Below the pieces are notes generated by a model that ran no database searches, was not told the origin of the DNA, and worked only from the letters and a program-made list of their open reading frames with translations. Positions 26,328-35,614 of a stretch of DNA of 64,000 bases are shown one piece after another. A program made the translations under genes and the position numbers. The DNA lies in the NCBI RefSeq assembly GCF_031834595.1, contig NZ_CP115541.1, positions 3,342,501-3,406,500 on the forward strand, written 5' to 3'. Origin of the DNA: Stenotrophomonas oahuensis. Its GTDB lineage: Bacteria > Pseudomonadota > Gammaproteobacteria > Xanthomonadales > Xanthomonadaceae. The number at the start of each line of letters is the position of its first letter. Within the stretch, counting starts at the first letter, position 1.

Positions 26328-27200
26328 TCAGCGCGCCAACCCGTCCAACAACGGCACGGAATGCGCCTCCATACCGCCCACACTCAACGCGCCCTCGGCC
26401 AGCTCCAACGGCAACACCGCCAGCACCAGATCACCGGCCACGCTGGCCACGGTCCCGATCGCGGCATCGTTCTGTTCCACTGACGCCCCACTGGCCGCGC
26501 CGTCGCCCACGCGCAGCAACTGCAGCGCACGCTTGGCCTTGCCCAGGAAGTGCGTGCGCGCCACGATCTCCTGGCCCGGGTAGCAGCCCTTTTTCACGCT
26601 GTAGCCGTTCAACCGGTCCAGGCCCAGCTGCTGCGGCGTCCAGGCTTCCAGTTGATCAGCCTCCAGGCGGGGCAGCCCGTAGCGCAGGTCGGACTGACGC
26701 CAGGCCAGTGCAAAGCTCGCGTCTTCAGCCAGCGTCGCCTCGGCGGGGCCGATCCACAGCGAGCGCGGCAACGCGTCGCTGCCGACATCCAGCTCCAGGA
26801 TCTGGTCATTCTGCGCAAATGCGGCCCCGCTGGCCGTCTCCGGCGCAGTGAAGCTGCCGGCAACGCTCAGGTCATCGCGCAGTTCCACTTTCAACTTGCG
26901 GCGGAACACGAAGCGCTGCAACTGCGACGCAATCGCATCCACATCGCCATCCGCCAGCACCAGCATTACGTGATCGTCCTCGACCCGCAGCAGCTGGAAC
27001 ACCGCCAGCGTGCGGCCTTTCGGGCTCAGCCAGGCGCTCCACTGCCAGTGCCGTAGGGGCAGGGCGGTGACGTCGTTGGCGAACTGGGCCTGGGCAAACA
27101 CCACGGCATCGGGGCCGCGCAGGCTGAGCAGACGGTGACCGGGAAGACGCGTAAACGCGCCGGTAAGACCATTGGATGGCAGGGGCAGGTTGTCAGGCAC
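26328..27200 (-). CDS. ygfZ: YgfZ/GcvT-fold folate-binding iron-sulfur protein
   Basis: A 290-residue protein with the YgfZ signature KKGCYPGQEIVARTHFLGK (catalytic-type Cys in KGCYPGQE) and the upstream WLSPKGRTLAVFQLLR motif. YgfZ helps maintain certain [4Fe-4S] enzymes in a tetrahydrofolate-dependent way. No ATG fits; GTG at 27200 gives VPDNLPLPSNGL and a normal family length, but has no clear ribosome site, so the start is uncertain. It is divergent from the succinate dehydrogenase locus, whose promoter overlaps this start. Confidence 0.88.
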   Translation of the reverse strand: MPDNLPLPSNGLTGAFTRLPGHRLLSLRGPDAVVFAQAQFANDVTALPLRHWQWSAWLSPKGRTLAVFQLLRVEDDHVMLVLADGDVDAIASQLQRFVFRRKLKVELRDDLSVAGSFTAPETASGAAFAQNDQILELDVGSDALPRSLWIGPAEATLAEDASFALAWRQSDLRYGLPRLEADQLEAWTPQQLGLDRLNGYSVKKGCYPGQEIVARTHFLGKAKRALQLLRVGDGAASGASVEQNDAAIGTVASVAGDLVLAVLPLELAEGALSVGGMEAHSVPLLDGLAR

Positions 27201-27218
27201 GTGAACGGGGTCTAAAAT
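27190..27218 (+). promoter_or_regulatory. candidate promoter of the sdh locus
   Basis: TTGTCA (27190-27195), exact 17 bp spacer, TAAAAT (27213-27218), about 22 bp before the sdhAF4 ATG. Good agreement with sigma70. Confidence 0.6.
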
Positions 27219-27239
27219 TTGTGCGTTGCGAGACCACCC

Positions 27240-27413
27240 ATGATAGGCCAAACAACCCCCACTCCCGACGTCGAACCTGAAGCCCCGCTGGTACCGGAGG
27301 AGCATGCGCTCGTCCCGACCCCGGCACCGGCTCCGGAATTTGGCGGCCGCGGCGGACTCGATCCGGTGCGGTATGGCGATTGGGAGAAAAACGGACGCTG
27401 CATCGATTTCTGA
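27240..27413 (+). CDS. succinate dehydrogenase assembly factor 4 (DUF1674)
   Basis: A 57-residue protein. The disordered Pro/Glu-rich N-terminus is followed by the SDHAF4 hallmark GGRGGLDPVRYGDWEKNGRC ending in IDF. In mitochondria SDHAF4/Sdh8 binds flavinated SdhA and protects it until it joins SdhB. Starting 22 bp after the sdh promoter and 57 bp ahead of sdhC, it is the first gene of the locus. Easily missed by annotation because of its size, but the C-terminal signature is specific. Confidence 0.88.
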   Translation: MIGQTTPTPDVEPEAPLVPEEHALVPTPAPAPEFGGRGGLDPVRYGDWEKNGRCIDF

Positions 27414-27469
27414 TCAGCATTGAGCCAACGCGGCATTGCGCCGCCCAGCCGAGACAACGAGCCCAGCGA

Positions 27470-27862
27470 ATGGCCGCCAGAGAACGTCCCCTTTCCCCGC
27501 ACCTTCAGGTGTATCGCTGGCAGATCCAGATGGCCACCTCGATTCTTCATCGAGCGACCGGCATCTTTCTGTCTGTTGGAGCCCTGATCATCGCCGGCGG
27601 CCTGCTCGCCCTGATGATGGGTCCTGAATCCTGGAACTGCTTCACCGGTCACGCCGGTGCTTGGTATGGAAAGCTGTTCCTGTTCGCATGGACGTGGTCG
27701 TTTGCCTATCACTTCTGCAATGGCATCCGCCATATCGTGCAGGACTTCGCCATTGGCTTCAGCATCCCGGCCTTCGTGCGCAGCAGCTGGATCTCGGTGT
27801 TTGCCTCGCTGGTGATCACCGCGCTGGTCTGGGCCTATGTGTTCGTCGGAGGTGCCGCATGA
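27470..27862 (+). CDS. sdhC: succinate dehydrogenase cytochrome b556 subunit
   Basis: A 130-residue membrane anchor with three helices. RPLSPHLQVYRWQIQMATSI and SILHRATGIFLS carry the quinone-site Ser/Arg; the haem-ligand His is in FAYHFCNGIRHIVQD. Start at 27470 gives MAARERPLSPHLQVY, the family N-terminus. Overlaps sdhD by 4 bp (ATGA). Confidence 0.95.
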   Translation: MAARERPLSPHLQVYRWQIQMATSILHRATGIFLSVGALIIAGGLLALMMGPESWNCFTGHAGAWYGKLFLFAWTWSFAYHFCNGIRHIVQDFAIGFSIPAFVRSSWISVFASLVITALVWAYVFVGGAA

Positions 27863-28245
27863 GCAAGTTCCGTACTCCGCTGAAGAACGTGCGTGGCCTG
27901 GGTGCCGCCAAGACCGGCACCGAGCACTTCGTGCACCAGCGCCTGACTGCCACTGCGCTGATTCCGCTGACCCTGTGGTTCCTGGTGTTCGTGCTGAGCC
28001 TGGTCGGTTCGGACTACGCGGCCGCCACCGAAGCGGTGTCCAAGCCTTGGAATGCAGTGCTGCTGGTCGGCTTCCTGATCGCCATGTTCTGGCATGCGCA
28101 GCTCGGCCTGCAGGTCGTGCTGGAAGACTACATCCACAACTCGCTGCTGGCCCTGGCGCTGCAGACCACGGTGAAGTTCATCGCCGTGCTCGGCGCGATC
28201 GTCAGTGTTTTTGCGGTCGCCCGCATTGCGCTCGGCGTTGCCTGA
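27859..28245 (+). CDS. sdhD: succinate dehydrogenase hydrophobic membrane anchor
   Basis: A 128-residue three-helix subunit. The N-terminus KNVRGLGAAKTGTEHFVHQR leads into TATALIPLTLW; the haem/quinone region is in FWHAQLGLQVVLEDYIH, where the His and the Asp-Tyr pair are conserved. Coupled to sdhC by a 4 bp overlap and followed 31 bp later by sdhA. Confidence 0.94.
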   Translation: MSKFRTPLKNVRGLGAAKTGTEHFVHQRLTATALIPLTLWFLVFVLSLVGSDYAAATEAVSKPWNAVLLVGFLIAMFWHAQLGLQVVLEDYIHNSLLALALQTTVKFIAVLGAIVSVFAVARIALGVA

Positions 28246-28276
28246 GTCCAGGCACCAAGACAGGAATCCAGATTAG

Positions 28277-30067
28277 ATGTCCGCTTACAAGATTACTGAA
28301 CACAAGTACGACATGGTCGTGGTCGGTGCCGGCGGTGCCGGTCTGCGCGCCACGTTCGGGCTTGCCGCCAAGGGCCTGCAGACGGTCTGCCTGACCAAAG
28401 TCTTCCCGACCCGCTCGCACACCGTGGCCGCGCAGGGCGGTATCTCCGCCGCGCTGGGCAACATGGGCGAAGACGACTGGCGCTACCACTTCTACGACAC
28501 CATCAAGGGCTCGGACTGGCTGGGCGACCAGGACGCCATCGAGTACATGTGCCGTGAGGCCATTCCGGCCATCATCGAGCTGGAACACTACGGCGTGCCG
28601 TTCAGCCGTACCGAAGAGGGCAAGATCTACCAGCGCCCGTTCGGTGGCATGACCACCAAGTACGGCGAAGGCCCGGCGGCGCAGCGTACCTGCGCGGCGG
28701 CTGACCGTACCGGCCACGCCATGCTGCACACGCTGTACCAGCAGTCGCTGAAGCACGACGCGCGCTTCATGATCGAGTACTTCGCGCTGGACCTGATCTT
28801 CGATGAAGAAGGTGCCTGCCGCGGCGTGCTGGCGCTGGACATGGCCGATGGTTCGCTGCACCTGTTCCGCGCCCAGGGCGTGGTGCTGGCCACCGGCGGT
28901 TACGGCCGCGCCTACTTCAGCGCCACCTCGGCGCACACCTGCACCGGCGACGGTGGCGGCCTGGCCATGCGTGCCGGCATCGCCATGCAGGACATGGAGT
29001 TCGTGCAGTTCCACCCGACCGGCATCTACGGTGCCGGCTGCCTGATCACCGAGGGTGTCCGCGGTGAAGGCGGCATTCTGCGCAACAGCAACGGCGAGCG
29101 CTTCATGGAGCGCTATGCACCGCACTACAAGGATCTGGCGTCGCGCGACGTGGTCGCCCGTTCCATGACCATCGAAATCCGCGAAGGCCGCGGCGTTGGC
29201 GAGCACAAGGATCACATCCTGCTCGACCTGACCCACCTCGGCCCGGGCGTGATCGACGAAAAGCTGCCCGGTATCGCCGAAAGCGCCCGCATCTTCGCCG
29301 GCGTCGACGTGCACAAGCAGCCGATCCCGGTCATCCCGACCGTGCACTACAACATGGGCGGCATTCCGACCAACTTCCACGGTGAAGTGGTGCGCAAGGT
29401 CGGCGACAACAACGATGCCGTGGTGCCGGGCCTGTACGCGATCGGCGAAGCCGCCTGCGTGTCGGTGCATGGTGCCAACCGCCTCGGTTCGAACTCGCTG
29501 CTCGACCTGGTGGTGTTCGGTCGTGCGGTGGCCAACCGCTGCGCGGAAACCATCAAGCCGGGTGCGGCGCACAAGCCGCTCGCTTCGGACGCCTGCGACA
29601 AGGCGCTGGGCCTGCTCGACAAGCTGCGTTACGCCAACGGCGACACCCCGACCTCGGTGATCCGCGACAACATGCAGCGCACCATGCAGGCGGACGCGGC
29701 CGTGTTCCGCACCAGCCAGACGCTGAAGGAAGGCTGCGAGAAGATGGCCACCGTGTTCGATTCGTTCCAGGACGTGAAGGTCAGCGATCGCTCGCTGGTC
29801 TGGAACTCCGATCTGATCGAGACCTACGAGCTGAACAACCTGCTGCTCAACGCAGTGGCAACGATCAACTCGGCCGAACAGCGCAAGGAAAGCCGCGGCG
29901 CACACGCGCACGAGGACTTCCCGGACCGCGACGACGTCAACTGGCACAAGCACACGCTGGTGCACGTGGACGACAAGGGCAAGTGCAGCTTCGACTACCG
30001 TCCGGTGCACATGTACACGCTGACCGATGAGGTTGCCGTGGTGCCGCCGAAGCCGCGCGTGTACTGA
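28277..30067 (+). CDS. sdhA: succinate dehydrogenase flavoprotein subunit
   Basis: A 596-residue FAD-containing subunit oxidising succinate to fumarate. The dinucleotide fold is [17 protein letters not shown]; the covalent FAD His is in [17 protein letters not shown]; substrate/catalytic regions are [15 protein letters not shown] and [18 protein letters not shown]; the C-terminal RDD...WHKHTL segment is typical. Both of its known assembly helpers, SdhAF4 (upstream) and SdhE (downstream), are encoded in the same locus. Confidence 0.98.
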   Translation: MSAYKITEHKYDMVVVGAGGAGLRATFGLAAKGLQTVCLTKVFPTRSHTVAAQGGISAALGNMGEDDWRYHFYDTIKGSDWLGDQDAIEYMCREAIPAIIELEHYGVPFSRTEEGKIYQRPFGGMTTKYGEGPAAQRTCAAADRTGHAMLHTLYQQSLKHDARFMIEYFALDLIFDEEGACRGVLALDMADGSLHLFRAQGVVLATGGYGRAYFSATSAHTCTGDGGGLAMRAGIAMQDMEFVQFHPTGIYGAGCLITEGVRGEGGILRNSNGERFMERYAPHYKDLASRDVVARSMTIEIREGRGVGEHKDHILLDLTHLGPGVIDEKLPGIAESARIFAGVDVHKQPIPVIPTVHYNMGGIPTNFHGEVVRKVGDNNDAVVPGLYAIGEAACVSVHGANRLGSNSLLDLVVFGRAVANRCAETIKPGAAHKPLASDACDKALGLLDKLRYANGDTPTSVIRDNMQRTMQADAAVFRTSQTLKEGCEKMATVFDSFQDVKVSDRSLVWNSDLIETYELNNLLLNAVATINSAEQRKESRGAHAHEDFPDRDDVNWHKHTLVHVDDKGKCSFDYRPVHMYTLTDEVAVVPPKPRVY

Positions 30068-30133
30068 TCGCGATCCCGACTACCGAGCATCCGCGCCTTC
30101 GGGAGCGGGCCGCCTGAGCCAACGAGAACAGCC

Positions 30134-30919
30134 ATGGCCGAGTTTTCCCTGCCAAAGAATTCCAAGATCACGAAGGGCAAGCACTTCCCCGCCAAGACCG
30201 GCGGCAAGAACCTGCGCACCTTCAAGGTCTACCGCTGGAGTCCTGATGACGACAGCAATCCGCGCACCGACACCTACGAGATCGATCTGGACGCTTGCGG
30301 CCCGATGGTTCTGGACGCGCTGATCAAGATCAAGAATGAAATTGATCCGACCCTGACCTTCCGTCGTTCGTGCCGCGAGGGCATCTGCGGTTCGTGCGCG
30401 ATGAACATCGACGGCACCAACACGCTGGCCTGCACCCGCGCCATTGCCGACTGCGGCAAGGCCGAAGTGCCGATCTACCCGCTGCCGCACATGAGCGTGG
30501 TCAAGGACCTGGTGCCGGACCTGACCCACTTCTACGCGCAGTACGCCTCGATCAAGCCGTGGATCCGCACCCAGACCCCGGCTCCGCCGGACCGTGAGCG
30601 CCTGCAGTCGCCGGACGACCGCAAGAAGCTGGACGGCCTGTACGAGTGCATCCTGTGCGCCTGCTGCTCGACCAGCTGCCCGAGCTACTGGTGGAATGGC
30701 GAGCGTTACCTGGGCCCGGCGATCCTGCTGCAGGCCTACCGCTGGATCATCGACTCGCGCGATGAAGACACCGGTGCGCGCTTGGACGATCTGGAAGATC
30801 CGTTCAAGCTGTACCGCTGCCACACCATCATGAACTGCGCCCGGACCTGCCCGAAGGGCCTGAACCCGGCGCTGGCCATTGCCGAGATCAAGAAGCTGAT
30901 GATGGCGCGCCGCGCCTGA
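30134..30919 (+). CDS. sdhB: succinate dehydrogenase iron-sulfur subunit
   Basis: A 261-residue subunit carrying electrons from FAD to quinone. The [2Fe-2S] ligands are in [18 protein letters not shown] plus the following LAC; the [4Fe-4S] and [3Fe-4S] ligands are in [17 protein letters not shown] and [17 protein letters not shown]. Slightly longer than E. coli SdhB because of an N-terminal extension ([15 protein letters not shown]). Last core subunit; a REP pair separates it from sdhE. Confidence 0.98.
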   Translation: MAEFSLPKNSKITKGKHFPAKTGGKNLRTFKVYRWSPDDDSNPRTDTYEIDLDACGPMVLDALIKIKNEIDPTLTFRRSCREGICGSCAMNIDGTNTLACTRAIADCGKAEVPIYPLPHMSVVKDLVPDLTHFYAQYASIKPWIRTQTPAPPDRERLQSPDDRKKLDGLYECILCACCSTSCPSYWWNGERYLGPAILLQAYRWIIDSRDEDTGARLDDLEDPFKLYRCHTIMNCARTCPKGLNPALAIAEIKKLMMARRA

Positions 30920-30944
30920 TGATGGCCGGGTTGTCCGGCACCGC

Positions 30945-31005
30945 GGTGACACGCACGGCGTGTCACTACGGGGCGCAACCGTGTAGGGACACGCCATGCG
31001 TGTCC
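30945..31005. repeat. SMAG/REP-like inverted pair
   Basis: Inverse unit GGTGACACGCACGGCGTGTC (ending CACTAC at 30969) and direct unit GTAGGGACACGCCATGCGTG (from 30983), between sdhB and sdhE. A palindrome here could stabilise the upstream sdhCDAB message relative to sdhE. Confidence 0.78.
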
Positions 31006-31030
31006 TCGCTGCAATGATCGAAACCGGCAA

Positions 31031-31279
31031 ATGGACGAACAGACCCTCCTGAAAAAACTCCGCTGGCGCTGCCGCCGCGGCATGCGCGAACTGGACCAGC
31101 TGTTCGAGCGTTACCTCGACCGCGAATGGGGTACTGCGCCCACAGAAGAACGCGAGGTTTTCCTGTTCCTGCTCGACTGCGAGGACGATAAGTTGTGGCG
31201 CTGGTTCATGGGATACGAACAGTGCCCGCATGCCCATGCCGTCCCGCTCATGGAAAAGATCCGCGCCCTGCCGGCTTGA
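31031..31279 (+). CDS. sdhE: FAD assembly factor SdhE
   Basis: An 82-residue helical protein that promotes covalent flavinylation of SdhA. The diagnostic RGxxE motif is in [16 protein letters not shown], and [20 protein letters not shown] matches the second helical pair. Placement just downstream of sdhCDAB supports the call. It overlaps the next gene (YgfX-like) by about 44 bp, the same neighbour as in E. coli. Confidence 0.94.
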   Translation: MDEQTLLKKLRWRCRRGMRELDQLFERYLDREWGTAPTEEREVFLFLLDCEDDKLWRWFMGYEQCPHAHAVPLMEKIRALPA

Positions 31280-31679
31280 TTGGCGTCCTTCGCGCTGGCA
31301 GTGCGCCGCGCATGCGCTGCTGGCGCTGCTGATGCCGCTGGCTGTGCTGGGCAGCGGCCTCCCCGAACCTTGGCGCTGGCCGGCCGCGCTGCTGGCCACT
31401 GCCTGGGCGGCAGGGCAGGGCTGGCACCATGCCCGACGTCCTGCCTGCCGCATCGTCATCTGCGCCGGCGATGCCCCGGTGACCGTCAACGGCGAGCCGG
31501 TGGATGACGTGTCCCTGCAGGACCGGGGCTGGCTGCTGCAACTGCGCTGGCGCACGGGTGGGCACCGCCATGCCCGCCTGTTCTGGCCCGACACCCTGCC
31601 ACCGGCCGCGCGACGTGAACTGCGACTGGCCGTGCGGGCCCACTGCATTTCCCGTTCACGCCCGGCAGTGGCACCATAG
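31236..31679 (+). CDS. YgfX-like small membrane protein
   Basis: About 147 residues with two hydrophobic helices (about [14 protein letters not shown] and [13 protein letters not shown]), then a soluble domain whose GWLLQLRW...[24 protein letters not shown] pattern resembles the YgfX C-terminus. In E. coli ygfX follows sdhE; its proposed roles are disputed. The start is uncertain: ATG at 31236 (or 31230) lies inside sdhE, and no later in-frame start exists before the conserved region. Assignment rests mostly on gene order and overall pattern. Confidence 0.65.
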   Translation: MPSRSWKRSAPCRLDWRPSRWQCAAHALLALLMPLAVLGSGLPEPWRWPAALLATAWAAGQGWHHARRPACRIVICAGDAPVTVNGEPVDDVSLQDRGWLLQLRWRTGGHRHARLFWPDTLPPAARRELRLAVRAHCISRSRPAVAP

Positions 31680-31702
31680 TGTGAATTGTCCGGCGTACCT
31701 GC

Positions 31703-32944
31703 ATGTTCAAACCCATTCCTGTAGCCATCGGCCTGCGTTACCTGCGGGCCAAACGCCGCAACGGCTTCATCTCCTTCATTTCGATGGCCTCGATCCTGGG
31801 TATTGCCCTGGGCGTGACCGTGCTGATCACCACGCTGGCGGTGATGAGTGGGTTCCAGAAGGAAATCCGCGACCGCCTGCTGCAGATGACCGCGCACACC
31901 ACGGTCACCACCGACGGTGCGCCGATGTCTGACTGGCAGCATGCGGTGGAGGTGGCGCGCAAGGACCCGCGGGTCGCCGGTGCCGCGCCGTATATCGAAA
32001 TCCAGGCCATGCTCAGTGGCCCGCGCGTGCAGGGAGCGATCGTGCAGGGCATTGACCCGGCACAGGAACCGGCCGTGTCGGTGATCAACCAGAAGGTCAA
32101 GAAAGGCAGCTACGACAGCCTGACCCCCGGCAGCTACAACCTGCTGGTCGGCAAGGAGCTGGCGCTGTGGCTGGGCGTGGATGTCGGCGACACCGTGCTG
32201 GTGACCCTGGCCGAAGTGCAGGGCACTCCCGTCGGTGCGATGCCCCGGCTGAAGCGCTTCACCGTCAGCGGCATCTTCGAGGCCGGTTACAACGAAATCG
32301 ACCGTGGCGTGGCCTACGCCAACATGGACGACCTGGAACGCGTGCTGCGCATCGACGGCGTCACCGGCGTGCGCCTGAAGCTGCACGACATGGACAAGGC
32401 CTTCGACGTCGGTTACGACCTGGCGCGAGGGCTGGGCGGTGCCTACCGGGTCAGCGATTGGACCCAGCAGAATGCCAACCTGTATCACTCGCTGCGCATG
32501 GAAAAGGTGGTGATGGGCATCCTGCTCTCGCTGATCATCGCCATGGGCGCGTTCAACCTGGTGTCGTCGCAGGTGATGCTGGTCACCGACAAGCAGGCGG
32601 ACATCGCGATTCTGCGCACGCTCGGCCTGACCCCCGGCGGGGTGATGCAGGTGTTCATGGTGCAGGGCTCGTTGATCGGCATCATCGGCACCGTGCTCGG
32701 CGTGGTCGGCGGCATCACTCTTACGTTGAACCTGGAGCGCATCCTGGAGCTGATCGAGTCGGTGTTCCAGGTCAAGCTGCTGCCGGAAGACGTCTACTAC
32801 ATCACCGGGCTGCCGACTGATATGCAGACCCCGGACATCGTCATCATCACCGTGGTTGCGCTGGCCATGAGCTTCCTCGCCACCCTGTACCCCGCGTGGC
32901 GCGCTGCCCGCACCCAGCCGGCCGAGGCCCTGCGTTATGAATGA
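31703..32944 (+). CDS. lolC: lipoprotein-releasing ABC transporter permease (LolC/E/F)
   Basis: A 413-residue inner-membrane permease of the FtsX/MacB-like class: first helix [20 protein letters not shown], a large periplasmic domain (about residues 50-270), and three C-terminal helices ([20 protein letters not shown] and following). The N-terminus [20 protein letters not shown] is typical of Lol permeases. It overlaps lolD by 8 bp. No second permease gene follows lolD, so the complex may be a homodimer (LolF type) unless lolE lies elsewhere. Confidence 0.92.
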   Translation: MFKPIPVAIGLRYLRAKRRNGFISFISMASILGIALGVTVLITTLAVMSGFQKEIRDRLLQMTAHTTVTTDGAPMSDWQHAVEVARKDPRVAGAAPYIEIQAMLSGPRVQGAIVQGIDPAQEPAVSVINQKVKKGSYDSLTPGSYNLLVGKELALWLGVDVGDTVLVTLAEVQGTPVGAMPRLKRFTVSGIFEAGYNEIDRGVAYANMDDLERVLRIDGVTGVRLKLHDMDKAFDVGYDLARGLGGAYRVSDWTQQNANLYHSLRMEKVVMGILLSLIIAMGAFNLVSSQVMLVTDKQADIAILRTLGLTPGGVMQVFMVQGSLIGIIGTVLGVVGGITLTLNLERILELIESVFQVKLLPEDVYYITGLPTDMQTPDIVIITVVALAMSFLATLYPAWRAARTQPAEALRYE

Positions 32945-33650
32945 GCCGATCAACCGCGGCGACGAAGTGATCCGGGCCCAGGGCCTGGCCAAAACCTATG
33001 CCGAAGGGCGCATGCAGACCCCGGTGTTCAAAGGCCTGGACCTGACCGTCACCGCTGGCGAAACCGTGGCGATCATCGGTGCCTCCGGTGCCGGCAAAAG
33101 CACGCTGCTGCACCTGCTGGGTGGGCTGGACACCCCGACTGCCGGCGAAGTGTTCGTGACCGGGCAGCAGATGTCGGCGCTGTCGGACGGCCAGCGTGGC
33201 CGCCTCCGCAACGCCGCGCTGGGCTTCGTATACCAGTTCCACCACCTGCTGCCGGAATTCACCGCGCTGGAAAACGTGATGATGCCGGTGCTGTTGAATG
33301 GTCGCGAGGTCGCCGATGCCAAGGCGCGTGCCGAAGCACTGCTGGAGTCGGTCGGGCTGGGACACCGCCTCACCCACAAGCCCGGTGAGCTGTCCGGCGG
33401 CGAGCGTCAGCGCGCTGCCGTGGCCCGCGCGCTGGTCAACCGCCCCGCCTGCGTGCTGGGTGACGAGCCCACCGGCAACCTGGATGACAAGACCGCCGGC
33501 ACCGTGTTCGAGCTGATGCTGGAGCTCAATCGCGCCCACCACACCAGCCTGGTCCTGGTCACCCACGACCGCAGCCTGGCTCGCCGTCTGGATCGCGTGC
33601 TGGAACTGCGCGAAGGCCGTCTGCACGCGCTGGCGCACAGCGAGGTCTGA
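32937..33650 (+). CDS. lolD: lipoprotein-releasing ABC transporter ATPase
   Basis: A 237-residue ATPase that powers extraction of outer-membrane lipoproteins. Walker [18 protein letters not shown]-loop [12 protein letters not shown] (characteristic of LolD), signature [16 protein letters not shown], Walker [13 protein letters not shown] and His switch VTHDRSLA. Coupled to the permease gene by an 8 bp overlap. Confidence 0.95.
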   Translation: MNEPINRGDEVIRAQGLAKTYAEGRMQTPVFKGLDLTVTAGETVAIIGASGAGKSTLLHLLGGLDTPTAGEVFVTGQQMSALSDGQRGRLRNAALGFVYQFHHLLPEFTALENVMMPVLLNGREVADAKARAEALLESVGLGHRLTHKPGELSGGERQRAAVARALVNRPACVLGDEPTGNLDDKTAGTVFELMLELNRAHHTSLVLVTHDRSLARRLDRVLELREGRLHALAHSEV

Positions 33651-33739
33651 TCTGGAAGCTGAATGACCGGTTCATGACAGCGCCGGGTGGCGGTTTTCCG
33701 GTGCATGATCCGTCTATTCATCACAAACGGAGGTGTGCC

Positions 33740-34186
33740 ATGAAGTCGCTGATCGCAGTTGCTGCCCTGAGCCTGACCCTTGCCGCCTGTTCCAGCACCG
33801 GTCGCCTGAGCACCGCGGACAAGCTGGAGCTGTACCGTGCCCACGCGGGTGCGCCGCAGCCGGACCTGCAGTACTTCGGTTCACTCAACGGTTGGACCGA
33901 ACTGGGCGACAGTGCGCTGGCGGTGTGGACCCGCCCCAGCGAGGCCTATCTGCTCGAACTGCGTGGCCCCTGTGATGGCCTGAGCTACGCGCCGGCGATC
34001 GGGTTGACCAGCCAGATGGGCCGGGTGTCCTCGCGCTTCGACAAGGTGCTGGTGCGCGACACCACCGGCGGCCCGCGCGTGCCGTGCTTCATCAGCAGCA
34101 TCCGCAAACTCGACGTGCCCGCGCTGCGGGCGTCGGAGAAGGAGCGTCGCAAGGCCGACATAGCCGAGCGCGAAGCCACGACGTGA
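33740..34186 (+). CDS. DUF6491-like lipoprotein
   Basis: A 148-residue lipoprotein with signal MKSLIAVAALSLTLAAC (lipobox LAAC) and an excellent ribosome site (GGAGG 7 nt upstream). The mature part runs KLELYRAHAGAPQPDLQYF, LNGWTELGDSALAVWTRPSE and two cysteines (GPCDGLSY, VPCFISS) probably forming a disulfide, a layout I associate with DUF6491 lipoproteins common in Xanthomonadaceae. The basic tail is rich in Lys/Arg/Glu. Function unknown. Confidence 0.75.
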   Translation: MKSLIAVAALSLTLAACSSTGRLSTADKLELYRAHAGAPQPDLQYFGSLNGWTELGDSALAVWTRPSEAYLLELRGPCDGLSYAPAIGLTSQMGRVSSRFDKVLVRDTTGGPRVPCFISSIRKLDVPALRASEKERRKADIAEREATT

Positions 34187-34190
34187 GGTT

Positions 34191-34249
34191 GCCGCACGAC
34201 CAACGGTCGTGCGCTACCGCGGTAGGTGACGACCGTTGGTCGTCACGCC
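34191..34249. repeat. SMAG/REP-like inverted pair
   Basis: Inverse unit GCACGACCAACGGTCGTGCG followed by CTACC, then direct unit GGTAGGTGACGACCGTTGGT with its return arm, between convergent genes. Confidence 0.78.
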
Positions 34250-34251
34250 GA

Positions 34252-34521
34252 TCAACCTTCGGGGGTAAACCCGGCCGGCTTTTCCGCGCCACCCGCAAAC
34301 AGGAACTTCTCCAGTTCCTTCTCCAGAAACGCGCGATGCTCCGGATTGCGCGGCGACAGCCGGTTCTCATTGATCAACATGGTCTGATGCGCCAGCCATG
34401 CGGCCCAGGCGCTATTGCCGATGCCGTTGAAGATGCGCTGGCCCAGTTCGCCCGGGTAGGGCACGAAGTCCAGGCCTTCGGTGTCGCGTTGTTCTTTCTG
34501 GCAGAAAACGGTGCGGGACAT
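34252..34521 (-). CDS. yggX: probable Fe(2+)-trafficking protein
   Basis: An 89-residue protein of the YggX family, linked to iron trafficking and protection of Fe-S clusters from oxidation. [19 protein letters not shown] contains the conserved Cys7; [19 protein letters not shown] and [18 protein letters not shown] are the family core. Start at 34521, 4 bp after the mutY stop; mutY-yggX is also adjacent in E. coli, fitting a shared role with the Fe-S enzyme MutY. Confidence 0.95.
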   Translation of the reverse strand: MSRTVFCQKEQRDTEGLDFVPYPGELGQRIFNGIGNSAWAAWLAHQTMLINENRLSPRNPEHRAFLEKELEKFLFAGGAEKPAGFTPEG

Positions 34522-34525
34522 GGGA

Positions 34526-35614
34526 TTACTCAAGAGAAAGCAGAAGTTTGCGGATCGGGGCCGGCAGGCCCAGTGAACCCAACGCGGTGGGAGCGACCCA
34601 GCGCAGGCGCTCATTGTCGCCCAGCCCGTCGCGCAGGGCGACCGGGCCCAGCTGCAGCACCTGCAGGTGCAGCCGGTAGTGGCTGAAGGTGTGTTGCAGC
34701 ACCGGCAGCGGCTCGGCCAGTTCCAGCGCGCCCTCTACATGGGCGTCAAACCAGTCCTGCAGCGCCGGGCCGCTGTCGGCCTGCGGCAGCGTCCATAACT
34801 GCGCCCAGATGCCGGTATCCGGGCGCTTGCCGAGCAGGATGTGGCCGCGCGCATCGCGCAGCAGCAGGGCGGTGGCCTCGCGTTCGGGCAGGGTCTTGCC
34901 CGGCTTCGGCGTCGGCAGCTGTTCCACCCGGCCGTCGCGACGCGCCACGCAGTCGTCGGTGAGCGGGCAGATCACGCAGGCGGGCCTGGCGCGGGTGCAG
35001 ACCGTTGCGCCCAGGTCCATCTGCGCCTGGGTGTAGTCGGCCAATCGGCCGTCGGGAACCTGGGAGACATGTTCGTTGGCCAGCGCCCACAGCACTTTCT
35101 CCACGGCCGGCAGGCCGGGGAAGCCCTCGATGCCATGGAAGCGGCTCATCACCCGCTTCACGTTGCCATCGAGGATGGCGAAACGGTCATTCCAGGCCTG
35201 GCTGAGAATCGCGCCAGCGGTACTGCGGCCGATGCCGGGCAGCGCCAGCAGCGCGTCGAAATCGCGGGGCAGGTCACCGCCATGCAGTTCCACGCAGCGC
35301 TGTGCGGCAGCATGCAGATTGCGCGCGCGTGCGTAGTAGCCCAGCCCCGCCCATTGCGCCATCACGTCGTCATTGCTGGCGGCGGCGAGGTCGGGCAGGG
35401 TGGGGAAGTGCTCCAGAAAGCGCAGGAAGTACGGAATGACCGTGGCCACCTGGGTCTGCTGCAGCATGATCTCCGACAGCCACACCCGGTAAGGCGTGCG
35501 CGGATGCTGCCAGGGCAGGTCATGCCGCCCATGGTCGTCAAACCAGGGCAGCAACCGCCCAACGAAGACATCGCCCCCCGTAGAGCCACGCCCTGCGTGG
35601 CTGACCGCGCGCAT
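34526..35614 (-). CDS. mutY: A/G-specific adenine DNA glycosylase
   Basis: A 362-residue base-excision enzyme removing A opposite 8-oxoG. Catalytic Glu48 is in [12 protein letters not shown]; the HhH motif is [14 protein letters not shown]; catalytic Asp149 is in ILDGNVKRV; the [4Fe-4S] ligands are Cys206, 213, 216 and 222 (C-X6-C-X2-C-X5-C). A C-terminal NUDIX-like 8-oxoG sensor domain follows (about 235-355). ATG at 35614 overlaps the ftsY stop as TGATG. Codons 4-12 are made of a REP palindrome, giving an odd N-terminus ([14 protein letters not shown]) not typical of the family; a TTG at codon 21 is an alternative start. Confidence 0.94.
   Translation of the reverse strand: MRAVSHAGRGSTGGDVFVGRLLPWFDDHGRHDLPWQHPRTPYRVWLSEIMLQQTQVATVIPYFLRFLEHFPTLPDLAAASNDDVMAQWAGLGYYARARNLHAAAQRCVELHGGDLPRDFDALLALPGIGRSTAGAILSQAWNDRFAILDGNVKRVMSRFHGIEGFPGLPAVEKVLWALANEHVSQVPDGRLADYTQAQMDLGATVCTRARPACVICPLTDDCVARRDGRVEQLPTPKPGKTLPEREATALLLRDARGHILLGKRPDTGIWAQLWTLPQADSGPALQDWFDAHVEGALELAEPLPVLQHTFSHYRLHLQVLQLGPVALRDGLGDNERLRWVAPTALGSLGLPAPIRKLLLSLE
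35580..35603 (+). repeat. SMAG/REP-like unit inside the mutY 5' coding region
   Basis: GTAGAGCCACGCCCTGCGTG GCTG, the same unit as at 44160-44184 and 53487-53511 in inverse. Here it lies between the mutY ATG (35614) and the first conserved mutY residues. Confidence 0.75.
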
